NCBI RefSeq assembly: GCF_000159635.1
Contig: NZ_GG667191.1
Location: 343,466 to 377,222, forward strand
Source: Corynebacterium lipophiloflavum DSM 44291
Lineage (GTDB): Bacteria > Actinomycetota > Actinomycetes > Mycobacteriales > Mycobacteriaceae
Reading direction: 5' to 3'
DNA length: 33,757 nucleotides
Below, piece by piece: positions 1-7,640 of the stretch. Numbering within the stretch: position 1 is the first letter of the stretch; every line of letters begins with the position of its first letter. The position numbers and the translations under genes are program-made. Below the pieces are notes generated by a model that did not search any database, was not told the origin of the DNA, and saw nothing but the letters and a program-made list of their open reading frames with translations.

Positions 1-10
1 CCCGCGACAC

Positions 11-46
11 AAGGCTCACAGCCCTGATCAACGGGCCGTGGGCCTT
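11..46 (+). terminator. Possible terminator hairpin at the window edge
   Basis: Positions 11-24 can pair with 33-46 (14 positions, one G-U wobble, one A-C mismatch) around an 8-nt loop, and a T-rich CTTATTT follows on the plus strand. It lies just past the stop codon of the minus-strand HAD gene, so it could serve that gene, an unseen plus-strand gene to the left, or both. The T-rich side favours the plus strand. Confidence 0.45.
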
Positions 47-47
47 C

Positions 48-1073
48 TTATTTCGCGCGCCGCAGGGCCCATCCCGCCGCAGCCAGAGCGACCGCCGCCG
101 CCGTGGCGGGAAGTGCCGCCTTGCGCACGGAGCGGTAGTCGCGGATCTCCCAGCCCCTCTCTTGCGCGTGTTTGCGTAGGGCGCGATCCGGGTTGATCGC
201 CACGGGCGTGCCCACCATCGACAGCATGGGGATGTCGTTGATGCTGTCGGAGTACGCGGTGCACTGCGCCAAGTCCAGCTGCTGCAACGCGGCGAGAGCG
301 GCGACCGCGTGACGCTTTCCGGGTCCGTGCAGGATGTCGCCGACCAGCCTGCCGGTAAACACCCCGTCCTGTGCTTCGGCGACGGTGCCGAGCGCGCCCG
401 TGAACCCGAGGCGGGAGGCCAGTGCCTGGCCGATTTGCACCGGGGTCGCCGAGACGAGCCACACCTGTTGGCCGGCGGCGAGGTGCATCTGGGCCAACTG
501 AAGCGTCGGGTCGAAAGCCCGGCCGAGAATCTGGCGGTCGACGATGTCGTCGGCAAGCTCGAGCAAATCGCTGACCTTCTTGCCGCGGGCCAAGCCCAGT
601 GCGTGGGCGCGGCCGCTGGCAATGTCGGAGGGTTTCTCGGAGCCGAAGATGCGGTAGCGCAGTTGCTTGGTCAGGCCGGGCAAAAGCTCGCGCAACGTGA
701 TCAGGCGTTTCTTCGCCAGCCCCCGGCCGAGCAGGACGAGGGAGGACCCCTGGATCAGGGTGTTGTCGATGTCGAAAAACGCCGCGGCTTCGGCATCCTG
801 CGGTACGTCGGGGTCAGGCTGGGTTACCCTCGCCGCGCCGGCGGTGGCAAATGCGCCGCCGACGGTATCGACCCCGAGGGTGAACTCGTCGATGCTGAGG
901 TCGAACGTCTCCTTGATGGCGGCCGCCGCTGCCGCTTCACCGGCGGCGCGCTGTGAGGCGTCGTCTAGCGGAGGTACGGCGAGGTCTTCCAAGAAGCGGC
1001 GGACGTTGCCGTGGGACGCCGACCACTGCGCGAGGAATTCCCTGCCTGGGCGGTGTGCGGAGTCCGCGCTCAT
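48..1073 (-). CDS. HAD-IB family hydrolase (SerB-like phosphatase)
   Basis: The 341-aa product is a HAD-superfamily subclass IB phosphatase. The nucleophile motif FFDIDNTL is at residues 99-106 (Asp101 nucleophile, Asp103 acid/base), SATP is motif II, and SDSINDIPM near the C-terminal third carries the Mg-binding acidic residues. About 95 residues precede the catalytic domain, and a hydrophobic Ala-rich segment followed by WALRRAK ends the protein, suggesting a C-terminal membrane anchor. The ATG at 1073 was chosen because no in-frame start or domain signal lies upstream. Family members are often called SerB-like, but the substrate cannot be read from sequence; phosphoserine or a phospholipid-type substrate are both possible. 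It diverges from the glutaredoxin gene, and an equivalent gene sits next to hemA in mycobacteria (from memory). Confidence 0.85.
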   Translation of the reverse strand: MSADSAHRPGREFLAQWSASHGNVRRFLEDLAVPPLDDASQRAAGEAAAAAAIKETFDLSIDEFTLGVDTVGGAFATAGAARVTQPDPDVPQDAEAAAFFDIDNTLIQGSSLVLLGRGLAKKRLITLRELLPGLTKQLRYRIFGSEKPSDIASGRAHALGLARGKKVSDLLELADDIVDRQILGRAFDPTLQLAQMHLAAGQQVWLVSATPVQIGQALASRLGFTGALGTVAEAQDGVFTGRLVGDILHGPGKRHAVAALAALQQLDLAQCTAYSDSINDIPMLSMVGTPVAINPDRALRKHAQERGWEIRDYRSVRKAALPATAAAVALAAAGWALRRAK

Positions 1074-1104
1074 AGTGGTGTACAGCCTTTCATCGGGGAC
1101 GGAG

Positions 1105-1111
1105 TAGCGTA
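1105..1111. promoter_or_regulatory. Overlapping divergent -10 elements
   Basis: The heptamer TAGCGTA reads as a TANNNT -10 on both strands: TAGCGT at 1105-1110 on plus and TACGCT at 1111-1106 on minus. It sits between the divergent HAD and glutaredoxin-like genes, with room for a short leader on each side. This is inferred from position and pattern only. Confidence 0.35.
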
Positions 1112-1147
1112 AACAACCGTACCGTGATGATGCCCGTGAGGAGCCCT

Positions 1148-1384
1148 GTGAAAAACGTCGAGCTGATGGTCCGCGCCACATGCGGTTCCTGCGACCGCGT
1201 GGCGCGGCAAATCGCACCGATCGTCGAGGCGGCGGGAGCCGCGCTGACGCTAGTCGACGTTGACGCTGACGCCGAGCTCGCGGCTGAATACGGCGACCGC
1301 GTGCCCGTCGTCGTGATCGACGGCGAGGAATTCGCCTGCTGGGAAGTCGACGACGCAGACCTCGCCGCCGAGCTCGCGAGCTAG
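1148..1384 (+). CDS. Glutaredoxin-like thioredoxin-fold protein
   Basis: A small thioredoxin-fold protein of the glutaredoxin-like (DUF836) type, 78 aa from GTG 1148. It shows a CGSCD active site (CxxC) after the first beta strand, a VDVDADAEL segment, the cis-Pro motif RVPVVVIDG and a C-terminal helix. In-frame starts exist at 1124, 1127, 1130 and 1136; 1148 was preferred because GAGGAG (1138-1143) lies just ahead of it and because the protein then begins with the fold's first strand. It precedes hemA by about 50 nt, an arrangement known in corynebacteria and mycobacteria. A role in keeping HemA or other cysteine enzymes reduced is possible but only inferred from position. Confidence 0.8.
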   Translation: MKNVELMVRATCGSCDRVARQIAPIVEAAGAALTLVDVDADAELAAEYGDRVPVVVIDGEEFACWEVDDADLAAELAS

Positions 1385-1390
1385 CTGGGT

Positions 1391-1396
1391 TATCCT
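1391..1396 (+). promoter_or_regulatory. Possible -10 element for hemA
   Basis: TATCCT lies 40 nt before the hemA start. A transcript starting near 1403 would carry the strong ribosome site GGAGGAG at 1425-1431. No clear -35 box was seen. Confidence 0.35.
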
Positions 1397-1436
1397 TTAG
1401 TTTGATCTCGAGAAAGAATTGTCCGGAGGAGTTTGT

Positions 1437-2765
1437 GTGAGTGTTCTCGTCGTAGGGATGTCGCATCGTTCGGCACCCGTCGCGTTACTCGAGCGCCTCA
1501 GCATGGACGACACCGTGCAGACGGAGACGGCAACGGCTTTGGTCGACCAACCCTCTCTTTCCGAGGCGATGATTGTGTCCACGTGCAACCGCCTCGAAGT
1601 GTATGCGGTGACAAACTCCTTCCACTCCGGTGTCGAGGACGTGCTCAGCGTGCTCGCCGAGAAGTCCGGGGTGGAACAGGCGGAGCTGCGCTCCTACCTT
1701 TACGTCCGCTACGCTGACGCCGCGGCCGAGCACATGATGACGGTGACTTCAGGCCTGGACTCGATGGTGGTGGGGGAGCAGCAGATCATCGGCCAGGTCC
1801 GCTCCAGCTACCAGGACGCCGCTCAGCGCGGCACGGTCGGGCCCGGCCTGCACTCGCTGGCCCAATCCGCCCTCTACACCGGCAAGCGCGTGCACTCGGA
1901 AACGGACATCGACGACGCCGGCGCGTCGATGGTCACTCTCGCGTTGGATGAGGCGATGGCAATCATGGGTGTGGAGGATTTCACCGGCAAGACCGCGCTC
2001 GTGCTCGGCGCCGGGGCCATGGCGTCGCTGGCTGCGACGCACCTGGGCAAGCGCGGGATCAACAACCTCATCATCGCCAACCGCACCCGCTCGCGCGCCG
2101 AGCGCCTCGCCGAGCACTCCCGCGAGGCGGGCGTGCCGGCCGAGGTCGTGGACTTCAACTCCCGCGCCGGGGCGATGGCCCGGGTCGACATCGCGGTCTC
2201 CGCCACCGCCAGCGACGAGTTCACCATCACGGCCGAAGACATTTCCGGGCCCGTCATGCTCGCCGACCTTTCGCTGCCGCGCGACATCGATGACGCCGTC
2301 ACCGAACACGACGGCGTGCGCCTGGTCAACATCGAGTACCTGCACCAGCGCATGCGCCAGGCCGACGACAAGGACTCCCGCTCGCGCGCTGCCGCTGAGG
2401 CGATCGTCGCGGAGGAGGTCAGCAACTTCAACTCCCGCCAGCGCGTGCGCGAAGTCGGACCCGCCGTGGCCGAGCTGCGCAAGGCGGCCAACGAGGTGAC
2501 GGACGGGGAACTTGCCCGGCTGCGCGCTCGGGTGCCGGATTTAAGCGAGGAGGACTTTGAGCAGGTCTCCCGCACGGTTCGTAGGGTCGTCGACAAGATC
2601 TTGCACACGCCCACGGTGAAGATCAAGGAGCTGGCGGCGGCCTCGGAGACGGTGAGCGTGGAAACGGCCATCGAGGAGCTTTTCGGGTTGGGCCGCAGCT
2701 CGGTAGCGATTGACGCGCAGCGGCTGCCCAAGCTCAGCGAGATCACGGAAGAACGTCGAAAATAG
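1437..2765 (+). CDS. hemA: Glutamyl-tRNA reductase
   Basis: Catalyses NADPH-dependent reduction of glutamyl-tRNA(Glu) to glutamate-1-semialdehyde, the first step of C5-pathway heme synthesis. The 442-aa protein starts with [13 protein letters not shown]. The catalytic cysteine is Cys50 in STCNRLEVY, the position usual for the family, followed by [11 protein letters not shown] (111-121) and the NADPH-binding VLGAGAMA (189-196). A C-terminal helical dimerisation region follows. GTG 1437 was chosen because GGAGGAG (1425-1431) sits 5 nt upstream and because it puts the cysteine at 50; an in-frame TTG at 1419 lacks a ribosome site. hemC follows 17 nt after the stop, so the two are probably one operon. 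HemL, encoded downstream, takes its product. Confidence 0.97.
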   Translation: MSVLVVGMSHRSAPVALLERLSMDDTVQTETATALVDQPSLSEAMIVSTCNRLEVYAVTNSFHSGVEDVLSVLAEKSGVEQAELRSYLYVRYADAAAEHMMTVTSGLDSMVVGEQQIIGQVRSSYQDAAQRGTVGPGLHSLAQSALYTGKRVHSETDIDDAGASMVTLALDEAMAIMGVEDFTGKTALVLGAGAMASLAATHLGKRGINNLIIANRTRSRAERLAEHSREAGVPAEVVDFNSRAGAMARVDIAVSATASDEFTITAEDISGPVMLADLSLPRDIDDAVTEHDGVRLVNIEYLHQRMRQADDKDSRSRAAAEAIVAEEVSNFNSRQRVREVGPAVAELRKAANEVTDGELARLRARVPDLSEEDFEQVSRTVRRVVDKILHTPTVKIKELAAASETVSVETAIEELFGLGRSSVAIDAQRLPKLSEITEERRK

Positions 2766-2782
2766 GGAGAAGAGGACACATT

Positions 2783-3688
2783 ATGCTGCACATCGGAACC
2801 CGCGGCTCGCACTTGGCCACGACGCAGGCAGGACACGTCCGCGACGACATCATCGCCGCCGGCCACGACGCCGAGCTGACCATTGTGACCACGCCCGGTG
2901 ACCTGTCGCAGGCCCCGGTGGAGCGCATCGGAGTCGGCGTGTTCACCTCCGCCTTGCGCGACGCGCTGTTTCGCGGCGAGGTGGAGATCGCCGTGCACTC
3001 GTTCAAGGACCTCCCCACGGCCGACGAGCCCCGCGCCCACATTGTGGTGCCTGCCCGCGAGGACAACCGCGAAGCGCTGATCGCCCGCGACGGCATGCAG
3101 CTTGCCGATCTCCCGCAGGGCGCGCGCGTGGGCACCTCCGCACCGCGGCGCATCTCGCAGCTCAAGGCATTGCGCCCCGACCTTGATATTCGCCCGCTGC
3201 GCGGCAACATCGAATCCCGGATGGGGAGGGTTACCAGCGGCGAGCTCGACGCTATCGTGCTGGCGTACGCCGGTTTGTTGCGCGCCGGGTACGGCGATCG
3301 CGCCACGCAACTTTTCGACGCCAGCGAGTTCTTGCCCGCCCCGGCCCAGGGTGCCTTGGCGGTGGAGTGCCGCAGCGACGACGCCGAAACCCGCGCGGTG
3401 CTCGACCCGCTGATGGACGCCGCCACCGCGCTGCAGGTGTCCGCGGAGCGCCACGTCCTGGCTACCCTCGAGGCTGGGTGCACCGCGCCCGTCGCCGCCC
3501 ATGCCTTCTACGACGGAGGCGAGCTTTCGCTGCGCGCCGGGGTGTTCGCCCTCGATGGGTCGCACCAGCTGGTGGAAAGCGGCTCGGTCACGGTCGCGGA
3601 CACCCTCGACCGTGAGGCGGCGCGCGGGCTCGGGCGCGAGCTCGCCTCACGGCTTCTCGACGCCGGCGCGGCCGAGCTCATGGCTTAG
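2783..3688 (+). CDS. hemC: Porphobilinogen deaminase (hydroxymethylbilane synthase)
   Basis: Joins four porphobilinogens into hydroxymethylbilane. The 301-aa protein begins IGTRGSHLA, contains VHSFKDLPT (71-79), GTSAPRRI (117-124) and RGNIESRM (140-147), and carries the dipyrromethane-cofactor cysteine as Cys233 in [10 protein letters not shown]. Length and motif order are normal. ATG 2783 is preceded by the purine-rich AGGGAGAAGAGG. It follows hemA closely and is separated from hemD by 161 nt that contain hairpins and a likely second promoter. Confidence 0.97.
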   Translation: MLHIGTRGSHLATTQAGHVRDDIIAAGHDAELTIVTTPGDLSQAPVERIGVGVFTSALRDALFRGEVEIAVHSFKDLPTADEPRAHIVVPAREDNREALIARDGMQLADLPQGARVGTSAPRRISQLKALRPDLDIRPLRGNIESRMGRVTSGELDAIVLAYAGLLRAGYGDRATQLFDASEFLPAPAQGALAVECRSDDAETRAVLDPLMDAATALQVSAERHVLATLEAGCTAPVAAHAFYDGGELSLRAGVFALDGSHQLVESGSVTVADTLDREAARGLGRELASRLLDAGAAELMA

Positions 3689-3708
3689 CGCAACGGGGAG
3701 GGCAAAGG

Positions 3709-3729
3709 GCCGGGTTTTTGATTCCCGGC
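3709..3729 (+). terminator. Hairpin downstream of hemC
   Basis: GCCGGG (3709-3714) can pair with CCCGGC (3724-3729) across a 9-nt T-rich loop, 20 nt after the hemC stop. No T-run follows the stem, so it may be only a weak terminator or a 3'-end stabiliser. Confidence 0.3.
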
Positions 3730-3739
3730 GGATTCACTT

Positions 3740-3756
3740 TAAGGTGTAACTACCAT
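3740..3756 (+). promoter_or_regulatory. Possible promoter for hemD
   Basis: Two TANNNT hexamers, TAAGGT at 3740-3745 and TACCAT at 3751-3756, lie about 100 nt ahead of hemD. Either would give a leader of roughly 85-100 nt, unlike the leaderless starts seen elsewhere in the window. Confidence 0.3.
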
Positions 3757-3797
3757 ACGTCGAAAAATCCCGGAGCATGCGGGGTCCGTTTAGTCGG

Positions 3798-3849
3798 CCC
3801 CGGCTGCCGGGGTTGCGCTTACGCCTTTTTTAAAGAAAAGAACCTTTTT
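3798..3849 (+). promoter_or_regulatory. Structured hemD leader with alternative hairpins
   Basis: CCCCGG (3798-3803) pairs with CCGGGG (3807-3812). A weaker GCG/CGC stem (3815-3817 with 3822-3824) is followed at once by six T (3826-3831). The AAAAG at 3836-3840 can pair either with CTTTT upstream (3825-3829) or with CTTTT downstream (3844-3848), the latter ending one base before the hemD ATG. The layout suggests attenuation or start-site occlusion, but this is inference from pairing alone. Confidence 0.3.
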
Positions 3850-5556
3850 ATGACTCTGCCCTCCACCACGCCCCAGCCGGGGAAGATCATCTTCGTTGGC
3901 GCAGGCCCGGGCAACCCAGATCTGCTGACGATCCGCGCCCGCGAGGTGATGGAGTCTAACTCTATCGCCGTCGTTGACCCCGATGTCCTTCAGGGGGTGC
4001 GCGATGTCATCGCCTCCAAGCTGCCCGTGCCGCAGGCCAAGCTCAAGGAAGCGAACGAGCGTTATGAGCAGATGTGCGCCGAGGCCCGCGAAGCCGGGGC
4101 GCGCCGTAAACCGCCGCGCCCGGACGACCCCACCGCCGCGGAGATTCGCGAGGTGGGCTCTCCAGGCGCGGAAATCGTCGATATCTTGAAGGACGGGCTG
4201 GAGCGCGCGGTCGCCGCGATTGAGCGCGGCGAGGCAGGCGACGGTGACGTCATCCGCCTGGTGAGCGGCAACCCGCTGACCCGCGACGCTGTGAAGGAAG
4301 AGATCTCGGCGGTGGCGGCGGCCGGGTTGGAGTTCCAGGTCGTGCCCGGGATGTCGTTGCCGTCGACCGTGCCTTCCTTCGCCGGTATCGCGCTCGGCTC
4401 GACCTACACCGAGGCGGACCTGTCCAACGATCCCGTCGACTGGGATAGCCTGGCCAACGCCCCGCAGCCTCTGGTGCTGCAAGCGGTGGCGGAGCAGCTG
4501 CCGGTTATGTCCGCCGAGCTGCTGGAGCGCGGTTTTTCCCCCTCGACGTCGCTGACGGTGACCACCAACGGCACGACGCGGCTGCAGCGCACCTTCGACG
4601 CCACGCTGGAGACGATCGGCAAGATCGACGCCGACCTCGAGGGCAACCTCGTTGTCACCATCGGCACGGCGGTCGATGACCGCTCCAAGTACTCGTGGTG
4701 GGAAAACCGCCCCCTGTACGGCTGGCGGGTGCTGGTCCCGCGCGCCAAGGAGCAGGCCGGCCCGATGAACGCCCGGCTGTCCTCTTACGGTGCGATCCCG
4801 CAGTCGGTGCCGACGATTTCCATGGAGCCGCCGCGCAACCCGGCGCAGATGGACCGCGCGATCAAGGGCATCGTCGAGGGCCGGTACCAGTGGATCGTGT
4901 TCACCTCGACCAACGCGGTGGACGCGGTGTGGGACAAGTTCGAGGAGCTCGGCCTCGATGCCCGATCGTTCGCCGGCGTTCACCTCGCCGCCGTGGGGCA
5001 GAAGACCGGCGATGCGCTGCGCGCCCGTGGCATGCTGCCGGAGCTCATCCCGCACCGCACGAAGCAGAACGCCCACGGCCTGGTGGAGATTTTCCCCGAG
5101 TACGTCGAGGACATCGACCCCGTTTCGCGGGTGCTCTTGCCGCGCGCTGACCTCGGCACGGACGTGCTCGTCGACGGCCTGGTCGACCTCGGCTGGGAAG
5201 TCGACGATGTGGTCGCCTACCGGACCGTGCGCGCGGCGCCGCCGCCGCTCGAGGTGCGTGACATGATCAAGTCGGGAGGCTTCGACGCGGTGTGCTTCAC
5301 CTCGGCCTCGACGGTGAAAAACCTCGTCGGCATCGCCGGCAAGCCGCACCAACGCACGATCATCGCCGCGATCGGCCCAATGGCGGCCGCCGAGGCGCGC
5401 GAGCAGGGCCTGCGTGTCGACGTCGTGCCCGAGGTCGCCGACGTGCCTTCGCTTGTCGACGCCCTCGCCGAACACGTCGCTGGCCTGCGCGCCACCGGCC
5501 AGTTGCCGCCTCCCCGCAAGAAGCGCCGCGTGCGTCGCAAGGCGGACGGCGAGTAG
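3850..5556 (+). CDS. hemD: Uroporphyrinogen-III synthase fused to a degenerate SUMT-like domain
   Basis: A 568-aa two-domain protein. Residues about 12-275 follow the fold of uroporphyrinogen-III methyltransferase: the first motif is kept as VGAGPGNPDLLTIRA (16-30), but the family's GGDPxxFGRG stretch is replaced by SGNPLTRDAVKEE (139-151), and the VVPG loop is followed by MSLPS. Residues about 290-545 are uroporphyrinogen-III synthase, which closes and inverts ring D of hydroxymethylbilane; WRVLVPRA opens it and VCFTSASTVKNL is typical of it. The tail is very basic (KKRRVRRK). The same fusion is known in corynebacteria and mycobacteria and is often annotated as methyltransferase. HemD activity is well supported, methylation is doubtful. 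ATG 3850 is the only start next to the first motif. Confidence 0.92.
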   Translation: MTLPSTTPQPGKIIFVGAGPGNPDLLTIRAREVMESNSIAVVDPDVLQGVRDVIASKLPVPQAKLKEANERYEQMCAEAREAGARRKPPRPDDPTAAEIREVGSPGAEIVDILKDGLERAVAAIERGEAGDGDVIRLVSGNPLTRDAVKEEISAVAAAGLEFQVVPGMSLPSTVPSFAGIALGSTYTEADLSNDPVDWDSLANAPQPLVLQAVAEQLPVMSAELLERGFSPSTSLTVTTNGTTRLQRTFDATLETIGKIDADLEGNLVVTIGTAVDDRSKYSWWENRPLYGWRVLVPRAKEQAGPMNARLSSYGAIPQSVPTISMEPPRNPAQMDRAIKGIVEGRYQWIVFTSTNAVDAVWDKFEELGLDARSFAGVHLAAVGQKTGDALRARGMLPELIPHRTKQNAHGLVEIFPEYVEDIDPVSRVLLPRADLGTDVLVDGLVDLGWEVDDVVAYRTVRAAPPPLEVRDMIKSGGFDAVCFTSASTVKNLVGIAGKPHQRTIIAAIGPMAAAEAREQGLRVDVVPEVADVPSLVDALAEHVAGLRATGQLPPPRKKRRVRRKADGE

Positions 5557-5572
5557 TGTCCGCCCAAGGGCT

Positions 5573-5578
5573 TAGACT
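5573..5578 (+). promoter_or_regulatory. TAGACT -10 box, leaderless hemB start
   Basis: TAGACT ends 7 nt before GTG 5586, the spacing expected when transcription begins on the start codon. No ribosome site precedes this GTG. Confidence 0.55.
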
Positions 5579-5585
5579 GGGTGCC

Positions 5586-6578
5586 GTGTCTTTTGCTAAC
5601 GAGATCATCCGCCGCCCGCGCCGCCTGCGTACTACCGCCGCTATGCGGGAGCTTGTCGCCGAGACGCGGGTGCGCGCGAGCGATCTGATTTACCCGATGT
5701 TCTACGCCGACGGTCTGGACTCCAAGCGCGAGATTTCGTCGATGCCGGGCCAGTTCCAGCACACGCTGGATTCCCTTAAGGCCGCGGCCCACGAGGCGCT
5801 CGACGCGGGGGTGCGCTGCATCGACCTGTTCGGCGTGCCGCTCGATTCCGATAAAGACGCCGTCGGCTCGGTCGGCTGGGCCGAAGACGGTGTGCTCAAC
5901 CGTGGGATCCGCGCGCTGCGCGAGGAGTTCGGCGACGACCTCGTCATCATGGCCGACACCTGTCTCGACGAGTTCACCGACCACGGCCACTGCGGGGTCC
6001 TCGACGCAGACAAGCAGGTCGTGCTCAACGACGCCACGCTCGATTGCTACGCGCGCATGGCCGTGGCCCAGGCGCGCGCCGGGACGCACGTGGTCAGCCC
6101 CTCGGGGATGATGGACGGCCAGGTTGCCGCAATCCGCAGCGCCCTCGACGCCGAGGGTTTCACCGATGTCGCGATCATGGCGTACTCCGCGAAGTACGCC
6201 TCGGCCTTCTTCGGGCCGTTTCGTGAGGCCGTGGGGTCGTCGTTACGCGGCGATCGCCGCACCTACCAGCAGGATCCCGCAAACGTGCGCGAGTCCCTGC
6301 TGGAGGCGCAGCTCGACATCGATGAGGGCGCCGACTTCGTCATGGTCAAACCGGCGATGGCCTACCTCGACGTTGTGTCCCGGATCGCCGAGTTCTCCCC
6401 CGTGCCGGTGGCGGCCTACCAGGTCTCCGGCGAGTACGCGATGATCCAGGCCGCCGGCCGCAATGGTTGGGTCGATCTCGAGGCGACGATGCTGGAGTCC
6501 TTGACGTCGATCAAGCGCGCCGGCGCCGACCAAATCCTGACCTATTTCGCCGTCGACGCCGCGAGAATGTTGCGATGA
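5586..6578 (+). CDS. hemB: Delta-aminolevulinic acid dehydratase (porphobilinogen synthase)
   Basis: Condenses two aminolevulinates into porphobilinogen. The 330-aa protein has the metal-site region ADTCLDEFTDHGHCG (123-137, Cys126 and Cys136), the Schiff-base lysine regions AYSAKYASAFFGPF and FVMVKPAMAYLD, and the start RRPRRLR common to the family. GTG 5586 was chosen over GTG 5556, which overlaps the hemD stop, because a TAGACT -10 box ends 7 nt before it and the N-terminus then matches family length. The stop overlaps the next gene in ATGA, so the membrane genes behind it are translationally coupled to hemB. Confidence 0.96.
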   Translation: MSFANEIIRRPRRLRTTAAMRELVAETRVRASDLIYPMFYADGLDSKREISSMPGQFQHTLDSLKAAAHEALDAGVRCIDLFGVPLDSDKDAVGSVGWAEDGVLNRGIRALREEFGDDLVIMADTCLDEFTDHGHCGVLDADKQVVLNDATLDCYARMAVAQARAGTHVVSPSGMMDGQVAAIRSALDAEGFTDVAIMAYSAKYASAFFGPFREAVGSSLRGDRRTYQQDPANVRESLLEAQLDIDEGADFVMVKPAMAYLDVVSRIAEFSPVPVAAYQVSGEYAMIQAAGRNGWVDLEATMLESLTSIKRAGADQILTYFAVDAARMLR

Positions 6579-7165
6579 CCTCGATCCCGCCGCTGAAGCC
6601 GCAGAACCCGGACAGCCCGAGCCATGTCAGTGGCACGGGGAAGAAGCCGCGCGGAGCGGACACGATGCGCTACCTGGTGGGTAGCTGGTCGGTGATGCTG
6701 CTCGGTGAGCTCGCGCACCAATTGACCAACTCCATAGGCCTGATCCTCGATCCCTCGATTCTGCGCCAGGCGGCCGCGGAGGCCGCCCGCAACCGCGATC
6801 AGGAGGTCTCGGACGCGATGCTGACGGTGAGCACCTACACCTCCATCGCCGTCATGACGTTGTTTCAGCTGCTCATCATCTCTTTGCTGGCGTTCGCCCT
6901 GCGCGCGGTGGCGCGCGGACACAAATGGGCGGATGCGGCGCGCCGACTTTTGACGGTGTTCTCGATCTTCTTCGTCATTCGCACACTGCTGGTCGTCATC
7001 GCCCCGGCGGCGGTGGCCGGGGCGACGCAGCTGCCGCTCGGCTTCACGGCGGCGCTCGGCATCGCCCAAATCATCGTTGGTGTGGCGGCTGCGTGCGCGC
7101 TCATCTACGCTTCTCGGAAGGAAATCCACGAAGCGTTGTCCAACGACACCAAGAAGGACGGGTAG
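6575..7165 (+). CDS. Membrane protein of unknown function, heme locus
   Basis: A 196-aa protein with a soluble Pro/Ser-rich N-terminus (about 30 residues) and about four hydrophobic segments near residues 32-56, 84-110, 122-146 and 150-178, ending in a charged tail. No catalytic motif was recognised. Its ATG overlaps the hemB stop (ATGA), and 4 nt separate it from the next membrane gene. A similar gene next to hemB exists in corynebacteria and mycobacteria (from memory). Position suggests a link to heme synthesis or to the P-type ATPase-like protein downstream, but its function is unknown. Confidence 0.85.
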   Translation: MTSIPPLKPQNPDSPSHVSGTGKKPRGADTMRYLVGSWSVMLLGELAHQLTNSIGLILDPSILRQAAAEAARNRDQEVSDAMLTVSTYTSIAVMTLFQLLIISLLAFALRAVARGHKWADAARRLLTVFSIFFVIRTLLVVIAPAAVAGATQLPLGFTAALGIAQIIVGVAAACALIYASRKEIHEALSNDTKKDG

Positions 7166-7169
7166 GGCA

Positions 7170-7640
7170 GTGGCAGGCATGTTCCCCACGATGGTGGGAG
7201 GTACCAACGACCCCAACCGGCCTCCCGCGAAATCGTACACGGGCGAAAACTGGCCGCCAGCGCTGCGCACCTCCTACTGGCTCATCATTGCGTCTGCGGT
7301 GCTGATGCTGGTCACGGGAATGGTTCTTCTTACGGCGGGATTCCCGGAAGGTGGCGATGAGCAGTTCCGCGAGGCGTTTGTGCGCAACACGCGCTTCACG
7401 GCGCTTGGCAATATCGTCCTCGCTTTGGGCATGGTCGTCGCGGCGGCGCTGTTTCCCAAGGGGCTCAAAGGCGCGCGCGGGTGGGCCTGCGGGTTCATTG
7501 CGGCGGCGATCTTTGTCAACCTCGCCGCGTTTGTCATCCGGGTCACCTCGTGGGCGTCGTTCGCCATCGTGGTGGCGCTGACCTTCGCGGTGTTTTTCAT
7601 GTTCCGCCCCGCCGCCAACCAGTTCCTGGAGCGGCCGTGA
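7170..7640 (+). CDS. Small four-helix membrane protein, heme locus
   Basis: A 156-aa protein with a hydrophilic N-terminus rich in Pro and Asn and about four transmembrane segments, roughly 35-57, 76-96, 101-121 and 124-147. No known motif is visible. GTG 7170 was used; ATG 7179 is also possible and would shorten it by three residues. It lies 4 nt after the preceding membrane gene, and its stop overlaps the GTG start of the ATPase-like gene (GTGA), so all three are probably translated together. A subunit or partner of the ATPase-like protein is one possibility; this is inferred from coupling only. Confidence 0.83.
   Translation: MAGMFPTMVGGTNDPNRPPAKSYTGENWPPALRTSYWLIIASAVLMLVTGMVLLTAGFPEGGDEQFREAFVRNTRFTALGNIVLALGMVVAAALFPKGLKGARGWACGFIAAAIFVNLAAFVIRVTSWASFAIVVALTFAVFFMFRPAANQFLERP

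Noticed and set aside
1874..3565. A 563-aa minus-strand frame across hemA and hemC
   Set aside because: Antisense to two conserved enzymes, with no recognisable motif.
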